Positions 1-9,192 of a stretch of DNA of 64,000 nt are shown here, piece after piece. Positions within the stretch are counted from its first letter, which is position 1. Each line of letters begins with the position of its first letter. The notes under the pieces are model-generated. The model saw only the letters and a list, made by a program, of their open reading frames with translations. It had not been told where the DNA came from and searched no databases. Location: the NCBI RefSeq assembly GCF_011516635.5, contig NZ_CP096255.1, positions 3,780,501 through 3,844,500 on the forward strand, read 5' to 3'. The stretch is from Bradyrhizobium barranii subsp. apii. Lineage in GTDB: Bacteria; Pseudomonadota; Alphaproteobacteria; Rhizobiales; Xanthobacteraceae. A program made the translations under genes and the position numbers.

Positions 1-1551
1 TCTCGTTGCCCTGCGCGGCCGATTGGGCGTTGGACGAGATCTCGCGCGTGGCGGCGTCCTGCTGGCCGATGGCGCCGGCGATTGCCGAGGTGACGTCGTT
101 GATCTCGCGCACGGCGCCGCCGATCTCGCGCAATCGACCGCGTTGCGGGTGGACGCCTGGATCATCGAGACGTTCTCGCCGATCTCGGCGGTCGCCTTGG
201 CGGTCTGACCCGCCAGCGCCTTCACTTCATGGGCAACGACGGCAAAGCCGCGGCCGGCGTCGCCTGCGCGCGCGGCCTCGATGGTGGCGTTGAGCGCGAG
301 CAAATTGGTCTGCTCGGCGATGGCCTGGATCAGGTTGAGCACGCCGTCGATGCGCTGGGTGGCGGCCGCGAGGCTTTCGATCTCGGAGATCGATTTTTCG
401 GTGCGCTGGCCGGTCTGCTCGACCGCGCCTGCGGACTGCCGGACCTGGCGGCCGATCTCCACCACCGACGCGGACAGCTCCTCGGCCGCGCCTGCCACCG
501 CCGTGACGTTGTGCGAGGCCTGCTCGGTGGCGTTCGCCGCGGTGCCGGCGCGGCTGTTGGCATCCGCTGTGACGCGGGTGATGGTCTGTGCCGTCTCGCG
601 CATGACGGAGGCGTTGTCGCTGAGGCCGCGCATGATCGCGCCGATCGCCTCGCGAAACGCGTCGACGGATTGCTCGATGTGGCGGGCGCGCTGCTCGCGC
701 GCGGCGGAGTCCTGCGAGACCTGCGAGGCGAGATTGCGGTTGCGGCCCATCGCGTCCTGGAAGATCTGGATGGCGCGTGCCAGCGCGCCGATCTCGTCGG
801 CGCGGTCGGAGTGCGGCACCACGACATTCTCGGCGCCGTCCGCGACCTGCTCGATGGTCGCGGTGATGGCGGAGAGGGGGCGGGCGATCGAGCGGGCGAT
901 GATGACGATGCCGATCACGACGAGGGCCAGCGCCACGCCGCCGAGGCAGGTCAGCACGAAGGAGAGGGTGCGATTGGTCTCGGTCTCGTGCGCGATCTGC
1001 CTGGCGCGTTCGGCATAAACCTTGGACAGCGCCTCGAGATCCTTGTTCAGCGCCGAGCGCACGGCGCGATTGGCGTCGTTGTCGCCCCATTCGCGGCCCG
1101 CGGCCGCATTGATCTCGACGCCGCGGCGCACCAGCTCCTTGCGGAACTCGACGAACTGCTCGATGCGCTTCTTGAAGGTGGCGAACTGCTCGGCATCGTC
1201 GGCTTTGACGATGGTCTCCCAGCGCTTCACGACATCGAGGATCTGGGCGTTGAACTTGAGCAGGCCTTCGCCGTATTTCTTCACGACGGCCGGTTCGGTC
1301 GACATGTAGACGCCGCGCGATTCCATCACGACCGCGTAGACCAGCGAGTTGACTCGCTCGACATTGAGCGCGGCGGCGTTCGCCGTCTCGATCGCGCTCG
1401 TCAACTCGGCGCTGCGGCGGCTGTTGTAGTCGGACAGTATCGCGATCGCCGCCGTGAGCAGCGCGAACAGCGCGAAGATCGCGTAGAGCTTGATCGCAAG
1501 CGTGAAACGGCCTGCCACCCCCGTGGCATTCCCAGAACGGTCGGTTGTCAT
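1..1551 (-). CDS. Methyl-accepting chemotaxis protein, cut by window edge, apparent frameshift
   Basis: Inner-membrane chemoreceptor that would sense ligands in the periplasm and signal to CheA. The start is the ATG at 1549-1551. Residues 12-30 form a first membrane segment and about 194-217 a second, ending in a HAMP-type IARPL sequence. The cytoplasmic signalling hairpin is clear, including EQTNLLALNATIEAARAG and VVAHEVKALAGQTA. At residue 473 (D, codon 133-135) the reading frame breaks: the remaining conserved part (REIGGAVREIND and onwards) is in a different frame, so at least one base appears to be missing near 130-135. This may be a sequencing error or a true mutation; a pseudogene is possible. 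The 3' end lies outside the window. Confidence 0.85.
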   Translation of the reverse strand, partial: MTTDRSGNATGVAGRFTLAIKLYAIFALFALLTAAIAILSDYNSRRSAELTSAIETANAAALNVERVNSLVYAVVMESRGVYMSTEPAVVKKYGEGLLKFNAQILDVVKRWETIVKADDAEQFATFKKRIEQFVEFRKELVRRGVEINAAAGREWGDNDANRAVRSALNKDLEALSKVYAERARQIAHETETNRTLSFVLTCLGGVALALVVIGIVIIARSIARPLSAITATIEQVADGAENVVVPHSDRADEIGALARAIQIFQDAMGRNRNLASQVSQDSAAREQRARHIEQSVDAFREAIGAIMRGLSDNASVMRETAQTITRVTADANSRAGTAANATEQASHNVTAVAGAAEELSASVVEIGRQVRQSAGAVEQTGQRTEKSISEIESLAAATQRIDGVLNLIQAIAEQTNLLALNATIEAARAGDAGRGFAVVAHEVKALAGQTAKATAEIGENVSMIQASTRNAVDCARSAAPCARSTTSPRQSPAPSASRTPPRARSRPTPNRPRRATR

Positions 1552-1770
1552 GCTTTTCAGAGGCCCCAATGGCCGGAAGCGGCCGGAGAGCGCGGTCGTA
1601 TAAAATTGATGCAAAACTATGCAGAATGAAGATGGACGCCGTCTTAACGCCCTGGCCCGGCCCCTTCGTCCTTAGTCAAAAGAAAGGTAAGATATTTCAG
1701 TGTCTTGATCTGGATATAGTTTGGGATCGCGCTGATGTCGGCCACTGGCCGATGAACCCCGGAGGGGCCT

Positions 1771-3153
1771 TTGGTCTACCGCCACACCATCGACGCCACG
1801 ACCTACACATTTCCGGACCTGCGCGACCTGCTCGCCAAGGCGACGCCGCCGCGCTCCGGCGACCGGCTGGCCGGAATTGCCGCGGCAAGCGCCGAGCAGA
1901 TGATCGCCGCGCGGATGGCGCTCGCCGACGTCCCGCTCGGGCAGTTCTTGCAGGAAGCTGTGATCCCGTACGAAGCCGACGAGGTCACCCGCCTCGTCAT
2001 CGACAGCCACGATGCCGGCGCATTCGCGCCGGTGGCTTCGCTGACGGTCGGCGCCTTTCGCGACTGGCTGCTGTCGGACGCGGCGACATCCGAGGTTTTG
2101 CGCAGGCTGGCAAGCGGCATCACCCCGGAGATGGCGGCCGCGGTTTCAAAGCTGATGCGCAACCAGGACCTGATCCTGGCGGCGCGGAAATGCGAGGTCA
2201 CCACCGCCTTTCGCAACACCATCGGCCTGAAGGGGCGGATGAGCACGCGGCTCCAGCCCAACCATCCCTTCGACGACGCCAGGGGCATCACCGCCTCGAT
2301 CCTCGACGGCATCCTGTTAGGGGCCGGCGATGCCTGCATCGGCATCAATCCAGCGAGCGACGATCCGGCCGTGATCGGCCAATTGCTGCGGCTGCTCGAC
2401 GAGATCATCGCGCGGCTGAAGATCCCGACGCAAGCTTGCGTGCTGACCCATGTCACGACGACGCTGTCGCTGATCGGGCAGGGCGTGCCGGTCGACCTCG
2501 TCTTCCAGTCGGTCGCCGGCACCGAGGCCGCCAATCGCAGCTTTGGCGTCGACCTCGCGCTCCTGAAGGAGGCGCAGCAGGCCGGCCTGTCGCAGAAGCG
2601 CGGCACGGTCGGTGAGAACGTGATGTATTTCGAGACCGGCCAGGGCTCGGCGCTGTCGGCGGGCGCCCATCACGGCGTCGACCAGCAGACCTGCGAGGCG
2701 CGGGCCTATGCGGTCGCCCGCGCCTTTGCGCCGTTGCTGGTCAACAGCGTGGTCGGCTTCATCGGCCCGGAATATCTCTACGACGGCAAGGAAATCATCC
2801 GCGCCGGGCTGGAGGACCATTTTTGCGGCAAGCTGCTCGGCCTGCCGCTCGGGATCGACATCTGCTACACCAACCATGCCGAGGCGGACCAGGACGACAT
2901 GGACAATCTGCTGACGCTGCTGGCGGCCGCCGGCGTCACCTTCATCATGGGTGTCCCCGGGGCCGACGACGTCATGCTGAACTACCAATCGACGTCTTTT
3001 CACGACGCGCTCTATGTCCGCGACGTCTTCGGCCTACGCCGTGCGCCGGAATTCGACGACTGGCTGGTGCAGTCGGGGATCGCGGGCGCCGATTTCCGTC
3101 TTGCCGGCGACGCAGGCCTGCTGCCCGATTTTGCCTCACGGCTGATCGCGTGA
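1771..3153 (+). CDS. eutB: Ethanolamine ammonia-lyase large subunit EutB
   Basis: Catalytic subunit of the adenosylcobalamin-dependent lyase that splits ethanolamine into acetaldehyde and ammonia. The 460-residue protein matches the usual EutB length of about 450-460 and keeps the family sequence throughout, for example NRSFGVDLALLKEA, VMYFETGQGSALSAGAHHG and LPLGIDICYTNHAEADQ. The start is a TTG at 1771 with a strong GGAGG at 1761-1765. No microcompartment shell gene, reactivase eutA or ethanolamine permease is visible nearby, so this looks like the simple cytosolic form used for nitrogen or carbon scavenging. Its partner eutC lies downstream but is separated by hpnP. No cobalamin riboswitch was recognised upstream. 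Confidence 0.95.
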   Translation: MVYRHTIDATTYTFPDLRDLLAKATPPRSGDRLAGIAAASAEQMIAARMALADVPLGQFLQEAVIPYEADEVTRLVIDSHDAGAFAPVASLTVGAFRDWLLSDAATSEVLRRLASGITPEMAAAVSKLMRNQDLILAARKCEVTTAFRNTIGLKGRMSTRLQPNHPFDDARGITASILDGILLGAGDACIGINPASDDPAVIGQLLRLLDEIIARLKIPTQACVLTHVTTTLSLIGQGVPVDLVFQSVAGTEAANRSFGVDLALLKEAQQAGLSQKRGTVGENVMYFETGQGSALSAGAHHGVDQQTCEARAYAVARAFAPLLVNSVVGFIGPEYLYDGKEIIRAGLEDHFCGKLLGLPLGIDICYTNHAEADQDDMDNLLTLLAAAGVTFIMGVPGADDVMLNYQSTSFHDALYVRDVFGLRRAPEFDDWLVQSGIAGADFRLAGDAGLLPDFASRLIA

Positions 3154-3305
3154 CGCGGCGGGAGCGCCCGGCGGCTTGAGGAAACCATTGGTCCCTCTCG
3201 GAATTATGGTCCTGCCACAATATTGAGAAATTCCGGCGACAGCATTACGCTATGTGTCTGGCTGGCAATTTCCGCAGCTATGTCGACCGTGGCGGGGGAG
3301 CTTTG

Positions 3306-4892
3306 ATGCGAGCTGAAAGTAACGGTACGGCCCGGCGGATTCTGTGCGTGTTTCCCCGGTACACGTCGTCGTTCGGGACGTTCGAGCATTCCTATCCATT
3401 GACCGACGGCGTCTGCGCCTTCATGCCCCCGCAGGGGCTCTTGCTGCTCGCGGCCTATCTGCCCGAGGAGTGGGAGGTCAAATTCGTCGACGAGAATCTC
3501 CGTCGCGCGACCAACGAAGAGTTCGCGTGGGCGGAGGCGGTCTTCGTCAGTGGCATGCACATCCAGCGCCAGCAGATGAACGACATCTGCCGCCGCGCCC
3601 ATGAGTTCGATCTGCCGGTCGCGCTCGGCGGTCCCTCCGTCAGCGCCTGCCCGGACTATTATCCGTCCTTCGACTATCTCCATGTCGGCGAACTCGGCGA
3701 CGCCACCAATCGGCTGATCGAGATTTTGGCGCGCGACACGTCGCGTCCCGGGGAGCAGGTGGTGCTCACCACCAAGGACCGCGTGCCGATGACGGAGTTT
3801 CCGATCCCGGCCTACGAACTCGCCGACGTGAAGAAATACTTCCTCGGCAGCATCCAGTATTCCAGCGGCTGCCCCTATCAGTGCGAGTTCTGCGACATCC
3901 CCGGCCTCTACGGCCGCAATCCGCGCCTCAAATCGCCCGAGCAGATCATCGCCGAGCTCGACCGCCTGCGCGAATGCGGGATGACCGACACGGTCTATTT
4001 CGTCGACGACAATTTCATCGGCAACCGCAAGGCGGCAATGGACCTGCTGCCGCATCTGATCGAATGGCAGAAGCGGACCGGCTATGTGGTGCGGCTCGCC
4101 TGCGAGGCGACGCTCAACATCGCCAAGCGGCCCGAGATCCTCGAGAAGATGCGCGAGGCCTATTTCATCACCATCTTCTGCGGCATCGAGACGCCCGATC
4201 CCGACGCGCTGAAGGCGATGCACAAGGACCACAACATGATGGTCCCGATCCTCGAGGGCGTGCAAACGATCAACTCCTACGGCATGGAGGTCGTGTCCGG
4301 CATCATCATGGGGCTCGACACCGACAAGCCGAACACTTCGGAGGCGCTGCTGGCCTTCGTCGAGGAGTCCCGGATTCCGCTGCTCACCATCAACCTGCTC
4401 CAGGCGCTGCCGAAGACGCCGCTGTGGGACCGTCTGGAGCGCGAGGGACGCCTGATCGAGGATGACGGCCGCGATTCCAACGTCGACTTCCTGTTGCCCT
4501 ATGACGAGGTCGTCGCATCTTGGAAGCACGCCATGGGCGTCGCCTACGAGCCCGAGAAGGTCTACGCGCGCTTCCAGTATCAATGCGACAACGTCTATGT
4601 GCACCGCCTGAAGATACCGACGCCGGACGAGATGAAGACCTGGCCCAACATCCGGCGCGGTCTCGTGATGCTGCGCAACATCTTCTGGAAGGTCGGTGTG
4701 CTCGGCGACTACAGGCGCGTGTTCTGGAAGTTTGCGCTCGGGCGCATCAAGTGCGGCGACCTCGAAGGGCTGATCGGCTGCACCTTGATCGCGCACCATC
4801 TGATTACGTTTGCGCGCGCGGCGTCCAGCGGCAGGCAAAACGCCTCGAACTATTCGATCCGCCTGCGCGAGGCCTCCGTTCCCGCCGAATGA
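3306..4892 (+). CDS. hpnP: Hopanoid C-2 methylase HpnP (B12-binding radical SAM)
   Basis: Methylates C-2 of the hopanoid A ring to make 2-methylhopanoids, using S-adenosylmethionine and cobalamin. The protein has 528 residues. An N-terminal cobalamin-binding-like region (FPRYTSS, MPPQGLLLLAAYLP, VDENLRRA) is followed by the radical SAM cluster motif C189-x3-C193-x2-C196 within SSGCPYQCEFCDIPG. The ATG at 3306 is chosen because GGGGGAG sits 5 bases upstream; an in-frame ATG at 3252 lacks such a site. The gene lies 152 bases after eutB and 6 bases before eutC, in the same direction. The main hopanoid cluster begins about 6 kb further on. In Rhodopseudomonas the EcfG general stress sigma is known to control hpnP, but no convincing EcfG promoter was found here. 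Confidence 0.9.
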   Translation: MRAESNGTARRILCVFPRYTSSFGTFEHSYPLTDGVCAFMPPQGLLLLAAYLPEEWEVKFVDENLRRATNEEFAWAEAVFVSGMHIQRQQMNDICRRAHEFDLPVALGGPSVSACPDYYPSFDYLHVGELGDATNRLIEILARDTSRPGEQVVLTTKDRVPMTEFPIPAYELADVKKYFLGSIQYSSGCPYQCEFCDIPGLYGRNPRLKSPEQIIAELDRLRECGMTDTVYFVDDNFIGNRKAAMDLLPHLIEWQKRTGYVVRLACEATLNIAKRPEILEKMREAYFITIFCGIETPDPDALKAMHKDHNMMVPILEGVQTINSYGMEVVSGIIMGLDTDKPNTSEALLAFVEESRIPLLTINLLQALPKTPLWDRLEREGRLIEDDGRDSNVDFLLPYDEVVASWKHAMGVAYEPEKVYARFQYQCDNVYVHRLKIPTPDEMKTWPNIRRGLVMLRNIFWKVGVLGDYRRVFWKFALGRIKCGDLEGLIGCTLIAHHLITFARAASSGRQNASNYSIRLREASVPAE

Positions 4893-4898
4893 CGCGAC

Positions 4899-5681
4899 AT
4901 GTCTGATCCGGCCGTCCCGCGCCGCCCGACCCTCGATCTGCGGTCGCTGACGCCCGCGCGCGTCGCGCTCGGGCGCAGCGGTGCGAGCGTGCCGACGAGG
5001 GCCTTGCTGGATTTCACGCTGGACCATGCCCGCGCCCGCGATGCCGTGCATGCAGTGTTCGACGCGCCGCGTCTGGTCGCAGATCTCCGCGCGCTTGGCC
5101 TTATCGTCACCGAGGCGCGGAGCCAAGCGGTCGACCGCAGGGATTATTTGCGGCGGCCGGATCTGGGACGACAGCTCGATGCCGGCTCGGTCGAATTGTT
5201 GGCACGACATGCCTCGGAGCCGTGCCAGCTCGCGGTCGTGATCGGCGACGGCCTGTCGGCCGCGGCGGTCCACGCCCATGCGGTGGCGCTGGTGTCTCAC
5301 CTGCTGCCGCTGCTTGCGGAAGGGAACGACGTCGCGATTGGACATGTCGTTGTCGCCTCAGGCGCGCGCGTCGCGCTCGGCGATGAGATCGGCGCCATTC
5401 TCGGTGCGCGCATGGTGGTGACGCTGATCGGCGAGCGGCCGGGCCTGTCCGCGCCCGACAGCCTCGGCGCCTATCTGACCTTCGCACCGAAGCCGGGCCG
5501 CACCGATGCCGAGCGCAATTGCGTCTCGAACGTCCACAAGGCCGGGTTGAGCCATGACGAGGCCGCCTTCAAAATCGCCTGGCTTGTTCGCGAGGGGCTG
5601 GCGCGGGAGGCCACCGGCGTGGCGCTGAAAGATGAGAGCGGCGATCCTCCCGCTCGAATCGGGACGATCCGGCCGGAATGA
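4899..5681 (+). CDS. eutC: Ethanolamine ammonia-lyase small subunit EutC
   Basis: Small subunit of the adenosylcobalamin-dependent ethanolamine ammonia-lyase, needed with EutB to form the active holoenzyme. The protein has 260 residues, close to the family norm. Recognisable parts are ARVALGRSGASVPTRALLDF near the N-terminus, the cofactor-side stretch VIGDGLSAAAVHAHA, LIGERPGLSAPDSLGAYLTF, and RNCVSNVHKAGL near the C-terminus. It starts 6 bases after the hpnP stop, so it is probably co-translated with hpnP rather than directly with eutB, an unusual order for this two-subunit enzyme. Confidence 0.95.
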   Translation: MSDPAVPRRPTLDLRSLTPARVALGRSGASVPTRALLDFTLDHARARDAVHAVFDAPRLVADLRALGLIVTEARSQAVDRRDYLRRPDLGRQLDAGSVELLARHASEPCQLAVVIGDGLSAAAVHAHAVALVSHLLPLLAEGNDVAIGHVVVASGARVALGDEIGAILGARMVVTLIGERPGLSAPDSLGAYLTFAPKPGRTDAERNCVSNVHKAGLSHDEAAFKIAWLVREGLAREATGVALKDESGDPPARIGTIRPE

Positions 5682-5888
5682 CCGGTATCAAGGGTCGAAA
5701 TCGCCGCATGTTGATCCAATTTGTGCGCTTGCGCGCGCTTGCGAGAGGGCGTTTGGACCTGCTAAACCCCTCGCGGCGATTTTCCGCGCATTTTCAAAGG
5801 GCAAGCCTCCCATCTGTATGGCATTTTCAAGCCGTTCGCGGGACGCAATAAGCTCACAGACCCGAGCCGATTAGGAACTGGACAAGGC

Positions 5889-8255
5889 ATGCTCGAAAAG
5901 CACCGCGAGAATGAGGTTCATGTCGACAAGGTCGAGCAGGGACCGACGTCCTCGATCGCCTTCGGGCTCGAGCGCATCGGGCTGATCGCCGTCCGGGCGC
6001 CGATCGTCTCCTGCATCGTTCTGCTCGCCCTGATCGTCGGTGCCGTGTTCGGCATTCACCGGATCAAGATCGACGATTCGCTGTCGCAGCTGTTCCGGTC
6101 CAACACGCCGGAATTCCGCCAGTATGAAGCGGTGACAAAGAAGTTCCCGGCTGAGGAATTCGACGTCCTCGTCGTGGTCGAGGGCAAGACCCTCCTGGCA
6201 CGGAATAACCTCGAGAAGCTGCGCGACTTCGTCACCGACATGCAGCTGGTCGAAGGCACGCGTGGCCTGGTCTCGCTGTTCTCGGCGCGCCAGGCGCCGG
6301 CGCCGGGCAGGCTGCCGGCGGCGCTGTTCCCGCCCGAACTGCCCGAGGGCGCGGCCTATGACAAGTTCATCGAGACCGTCAAGAACAACGAGATCATCCG
6401 CGGCAAGCTGTTGTCGGACGACGGCACGCTGGCGCTGATCGTGCTGTCGCTCGATCCGGAGGTGGTCGCCTCCAGCAAGCTGACCAAGACCGTCGGCGAC
6501 ATCCGGGCGCTGATGAAGGAAGACCTCGGCAATACCGGCCTCAACGTGCAGCTCTCCGGCGTGCCGGTGATGCAGCTCGAGATCCGCAACGCGGTCGAGC
6601 GTGACGGGCTGACCTACAACATCCTCGGCATCCTCGCCGGCTGCGTTATCGCCATCATCTTCTTCCGCAAGATCTCGTTCATGGTCGCGGCGGCGTTCCC
6701 GCCGATGATTGCGATCCTGCTGGCGCTCGGTGCGCTCGGCTGGGCCAATTTCAATCTCAACATGTTCCTAAACGTGATGACGCCGCTCATCATGGTGATC
6801 AGCTTCTCGGACTCGATGCAGTTGACGTTCGCTGCGCGCGACCGGCTGATCGCAGGCCAGGACAAGTTCACCGCGTTCAAGAACGCCGTGCTGGTGGTGG
6901 GCCCGGCCTGCGTGCTGACGCACGGCACCGCCGGCATTTCCTTCATCGCACTCCAGTTCTCCGACTCCGACCTGATCCGCAAGTTCGGCGAGGCGGGCTT
7001 GGCCGCCACCATAATCGCGCTGGTCGCGGTGCTGTCGCTGGTGCCGGTGTTCGGCGTGCTGTTGGTGCGCAACGAGAAAGTCTTTGCTTCCAAGTTCCAG
7101 AGCGCGGATGCCGGCGTCCAGGCGCTGCGCAATTTCTGCTACTGGATCGCGGTCCGCATGGTGGGTCGTCCCGGCCTGTTCAGCCTGATTGCAGTGTTGT
7201 TCGTCGCGGGCCTCGGCGTCATCTACGCCAATCTGGAGCCGCGCTACCGGCTCGCCGATCAGGTGCCGGACAAGCGCCAGGCCGTCGCCGCCAGCGACCG
7301 GCTCGATGCCAAGCTCACCGGTGCCAATCCGGTCAACGTGCTGGTCCAGTTCCCCAAGGGTGAGACGCTCTACTCGCCGGAGACGCTCCAGACCATCGCG
7401 GACGTGCATGCGACCGTCGAGAAAGCCGCCGGTGTCGGCAACGTCTGGTCGCTCGAGACCCTGCGCCGCTGGCTCGCGGACAAGGCCGGCAGCGCCGACG
7501 TCGCGACGCTGAAGGAATATGTCAACGTCATCCCCGAGCATCTGGTCCGACGCTTCATCGACGCCGAGCAGGATGCCGTCGTAATCGCAGGCCGCGTGCC
7601 GGACAAGGATTCCAGTCAGCTGCTACCGATCGTCGATAAGCTCGATTCCGAACTTGACGCCGTCCGCAAGAAGCATCCCGGCTACGAGATCGCGGTAACG
7701 GGTCTTGCCGCGATTGCCGCGCGCAACTCGGCCGGCATGATCGAGAAGCTCAACCGCGGGCTCACTGTCGAATTCGCGCTCGTCGCGATCTTCATCGGCC
7801 TTGCCTTCCGCTCCTGGGTCGTGATGTTCGCCTGTATCCTGCCGGGCATCTTCCCGGTGGTGATGTCGGGAACGGTGCTGTGGGCGATGGGCGAGGGGCT
7901 GCAATTCGCCAGTGTCGTGGCGCTGACCGTTTCGTTCGGCCTGGGCTTGAGCGCGACCATCCACTTCCTCAATCGCCTCAGGCTGGAGAGCAAGCCGGGC
8001 GTCGGTTCGGCGCTCGCGGTGGAGCGCGCGACGGTGCTGGTCGGCCCGGCGTTGATCCTGACCACGCTGGTGCTGGCCTGCGGTCTCGTCGTCACCGTGT
8101 TCTCCGATCTGCCGTCGCTGCGGCTGTTCGGCTGGCTCAGCGCCTTCTCAATGGTGATGGCGCTCGTCGCCGACCTCTTCATCCTGCGGCCGACGGCGAT
8201 GTGGCTGATCAACCTGCACGCCAAGCTTCAGGGCCCCGACAAGCCGGCGATCTGA
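5889..8255 (+). CDS. RND/MMPL-family exporter
   Basis: Inner-membrane proton-driven exporter of the RND superfamily, MMPL type, 788 residues. It has two similar halves, each with one lone membrane helix (about 40-60 and 430-450), a periplasmic domain, and a cluster of five or six helices (about 240-390 and 620-770). The same fold is used by HpnN, encoded 11 kb downstream, but the two sequences differ clearly. Its place next to hpnP and before the hopanoid cluster suggests a lipid substrate; that is inference from context only. It starts 207 bases after eutC with a weak AAGG site, so it could be the last gene of the eutB-hpnP-eutC unit or have its own promoter. Confidence 0.85.
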   Translation: MLEKHRENEVHVDKVEQGPTSSIAFGLERIGLIAVRAPIVSCIVLLALIVGAVFGIHRIKIDDSLSQLFRSNTPEFRQYEAVTKKFPAEEFDVLVVVEGKTLLARNNLEKLRDFVTDMQLVEGTRGLVSLFSARQAPAPGRLPAALFPPELPEGAAYDKFIETVKNNEIIRGKLLSDDGTLALIVLSLDPEVVASSKLTKTVGDIRALMKEDLGNTGLNVQLSGVPVMQLEIRNAVERDGLTYNILGILAGCVIAIIFFRKISFMVAAAFPPMIAILLALGALGWANFNLNMFLNVMTPLIMVISFSDSMQLTFAARDRLIAGQDKFTAFKNAVLVVGPACVLTHGTAGISFIALQFSDSDLIRKFGEAGLAATIIALVAVLSLVPVFGVLLVRNEKVFASKFQSADAGVQALRNFCYWIAVRMVGRPGLFSLIAVLFVAGLGVIYANLEPRYRLADQVPDKRQAVAASDRLDAKLTGANPVNVLVQFPKGETLYSPETLQTIADVHATVEKAAGVGNVWSLETLRRWLADKAGSADVATLKEYVNVIPEHLVRRFIDAEQDAVVIAGRVPDKDSSQLLPIVDKLDSELDAVRKKHPGYEIAVTGLAAIAARNSAGMIEKLNRGLTVEFALVAIFIGLAFRSWVVMFACILPGIFPVVMSGTVLWAMGEGLQFASVVALTVSFGLGLSATIHFLNRLRLESKPGVGSALAVERATVLVGPALILTTLVLACGLVVTVFSDLPSLRLFGWLSAFSMVMALVADLFILRPTAMWLINLHAKLQGPDKPAI

Positions 8256-8256
8256 G

Positions 8257-8280
8257 CGGGCGGCGGCATACGCCGCCCCT
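8257..8280. terminator. Probable bidirectional terminator hairpin
   Basis: A perfect 8-bp stem, GGGCGGCG and CGCCGCCC, with a 5-base loop lies between two convergent genes. It has no clear run of T on either side, so termination may be only partial. Confidence 0.5.
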
Positions 8281-8283
8281 TGC

Positions 8284-9117
8284 TCACGCCTCGGCGCGGA
8301 CGATCCCGTACGGATTGAACTTGAAATCGTCCTCGGCGTAGTCCTGCTCCCGCGAGAGCGTAAGCTTGCGGTCGCGTAGCGTCGCTTCGATGCCACGCTC
8401 GGCCATGGCGTTGGCGATCTCCTCCATCAGCATCACCGCAGACCATTCGTTGCCGCGCGATTTCGCGACATAGATCTCCGGCAAGCCGACGAGGTGATAG
8501 CCGACGGTCTCGTAATAGCGATCGCCGCCGAGCGGACGCTTGGCGAAAGCAAGACGACACGCCTTGGCGACGGCGAGGGTCATGCCAAGGCCCTGACTGG
8601 TCTTTGCGCCCTTGCGTGCCTGATCGCCGAGACTGCGCCACCGCTCGAGGCCGTGGGCAACGCCGGCGCTTTCGCCCTTCGCGGCGGTGGCACCGGCTTC
8701 GATCATCTCCTCGACGATGCGCAAGGCCGCGGCCGAAAAGGCGACTGCCTTCTGCTGCTCCAGCGGCGGGCTCAGCAAATAGAGCACCGCTTTGTGGCTG
8801 GCCACGGCCGCTTCGTCCGCGGCAGACCAGGCTTTCGGGAAGACGCGGTCCCAGCATACGCCGAACGACCGCTCCATGTGCGGATCGGGCTTGGCTTGCG
8901 AATAGGTGCGGTCGATCTCGAAGTTGAAATCCGCGATCGTCTTGGCCACCGCCTTCGGCGGGTGCAGCAGGCTCTCGTCCTTGCCGAGGAAGCAGAGCAC
9001 GTGATGTGGTTTCACCGACGAAGGCTGCATGCTCGTACCCTGCTGGTCATTGGCGAAGGCGCGACTGGCGACGAAGAGCCCGGCGGCCTTGAGCAGATGT
9101 CTGCGAATTGGGTCCAT
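8284..9117 (-). CDS. Exported conserved protein of unknown function
   Basis: A 277-residue protein I cannot assign to a family with confidence. The N-terminus reads MDPIRRHLLKAAGLFVASRAFA, resembling a short twin-arginine or Sec signal ending near residue 22, so it is probably exported. The body is mixed alpha/beta with a Lys/Arg-rich C-terminal half (KLTLSREQDYAEDDFKFNPYG) and no visible metal-binding or nucleotide-binding motif. Internal Met30 is an alternative start that would remove the signal. It is transcribed opposite to its neighbours on both sides of the small exported-protein group and is preceded by a terminator for the gene upstream, so it probably has its own promoter. Confidence 0.6.
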   Translation of the reverse strand: MDPIRRHLLKAAGLFVASRAFANDQQGTSMQPSSVKPHHVLCFLGKDESLLHPPKAVAKTIADFNFEIDRTYSQAKPDPHMERSFGVCWDRVFPKAWSAADEAAVASHKAVLYLLSPPLEQQKAVAFSAAALRIVEEMIEAGATAAKGESAGVAHGLERWRSLGDQARKGAKTSQGLGMTLAVAKACRLAFAKRPLGGDRYYETVGYHLVGLPEIYVAKSRGNEWSAVMLMEEIANAMAERGIEATLRDRKLTLSREQDYAEDDFKFNPYGIVRAEA

Positions 9118-9135
9118 GTCCGCAACAATGTCAGC

Positions 9136-9168
9136 AAAAAGCCCCCGGCTCGCGAGAACCGGGGGCGT
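9136..9168 (-). terminator. Rho-independent terminator
   Basis: Read on the minus strand, the stem GCCCCCGG/CCGGGGGC is followed by TTTTT. It lies just after the stop of the small exported protein gene ending at 9193 and before the next gene on the same strand. Confidence 0.85.
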
Positions 9169-9192
9169 GTTCCTTATCCGCTGGGAAGGGCT

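Noticed and set aside
1736..1760. GCCACTG near the eutB start resembling part of a cobalamin riboswitch
   Set aside because: The core B12-box and the other conserved riboswitch blocks are absent from the 219-base leader, and the motif is part of a small GC hairpin.
3154..3305. Possible EcfG promoter before hpnP
   Set aside because: No GGAAC-N16/17-CGTT pair was found; GGAAAC near 3181 has no matching second element.
3204..5345. Long open frame (713 codons) on the minus strand
   Set aside because: It runs antisense to hpnP and eutC, which have clear homology; its product is Arg/His/Asp-rich low-complexity sequence typical of high-GC shadow frames.
1771..5681. Ethanolamine-using microcompartment locus
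   Set aside because: No shell protein, aldehyde dehydrogenase or reactivase gene is present in the neighbourhood.
5632..5874. Open frame of 80 codons after eutC
   Set aside because: It overlaps the eutC end in another frame, has no recognisable motif and lies in the leader of the exporter gene.
5873..5900. GGAAC before the RND/MMPL exporter as an EcfG -35 box
   Set aside because: The matching -10 would fall inside the coding region and is absent.
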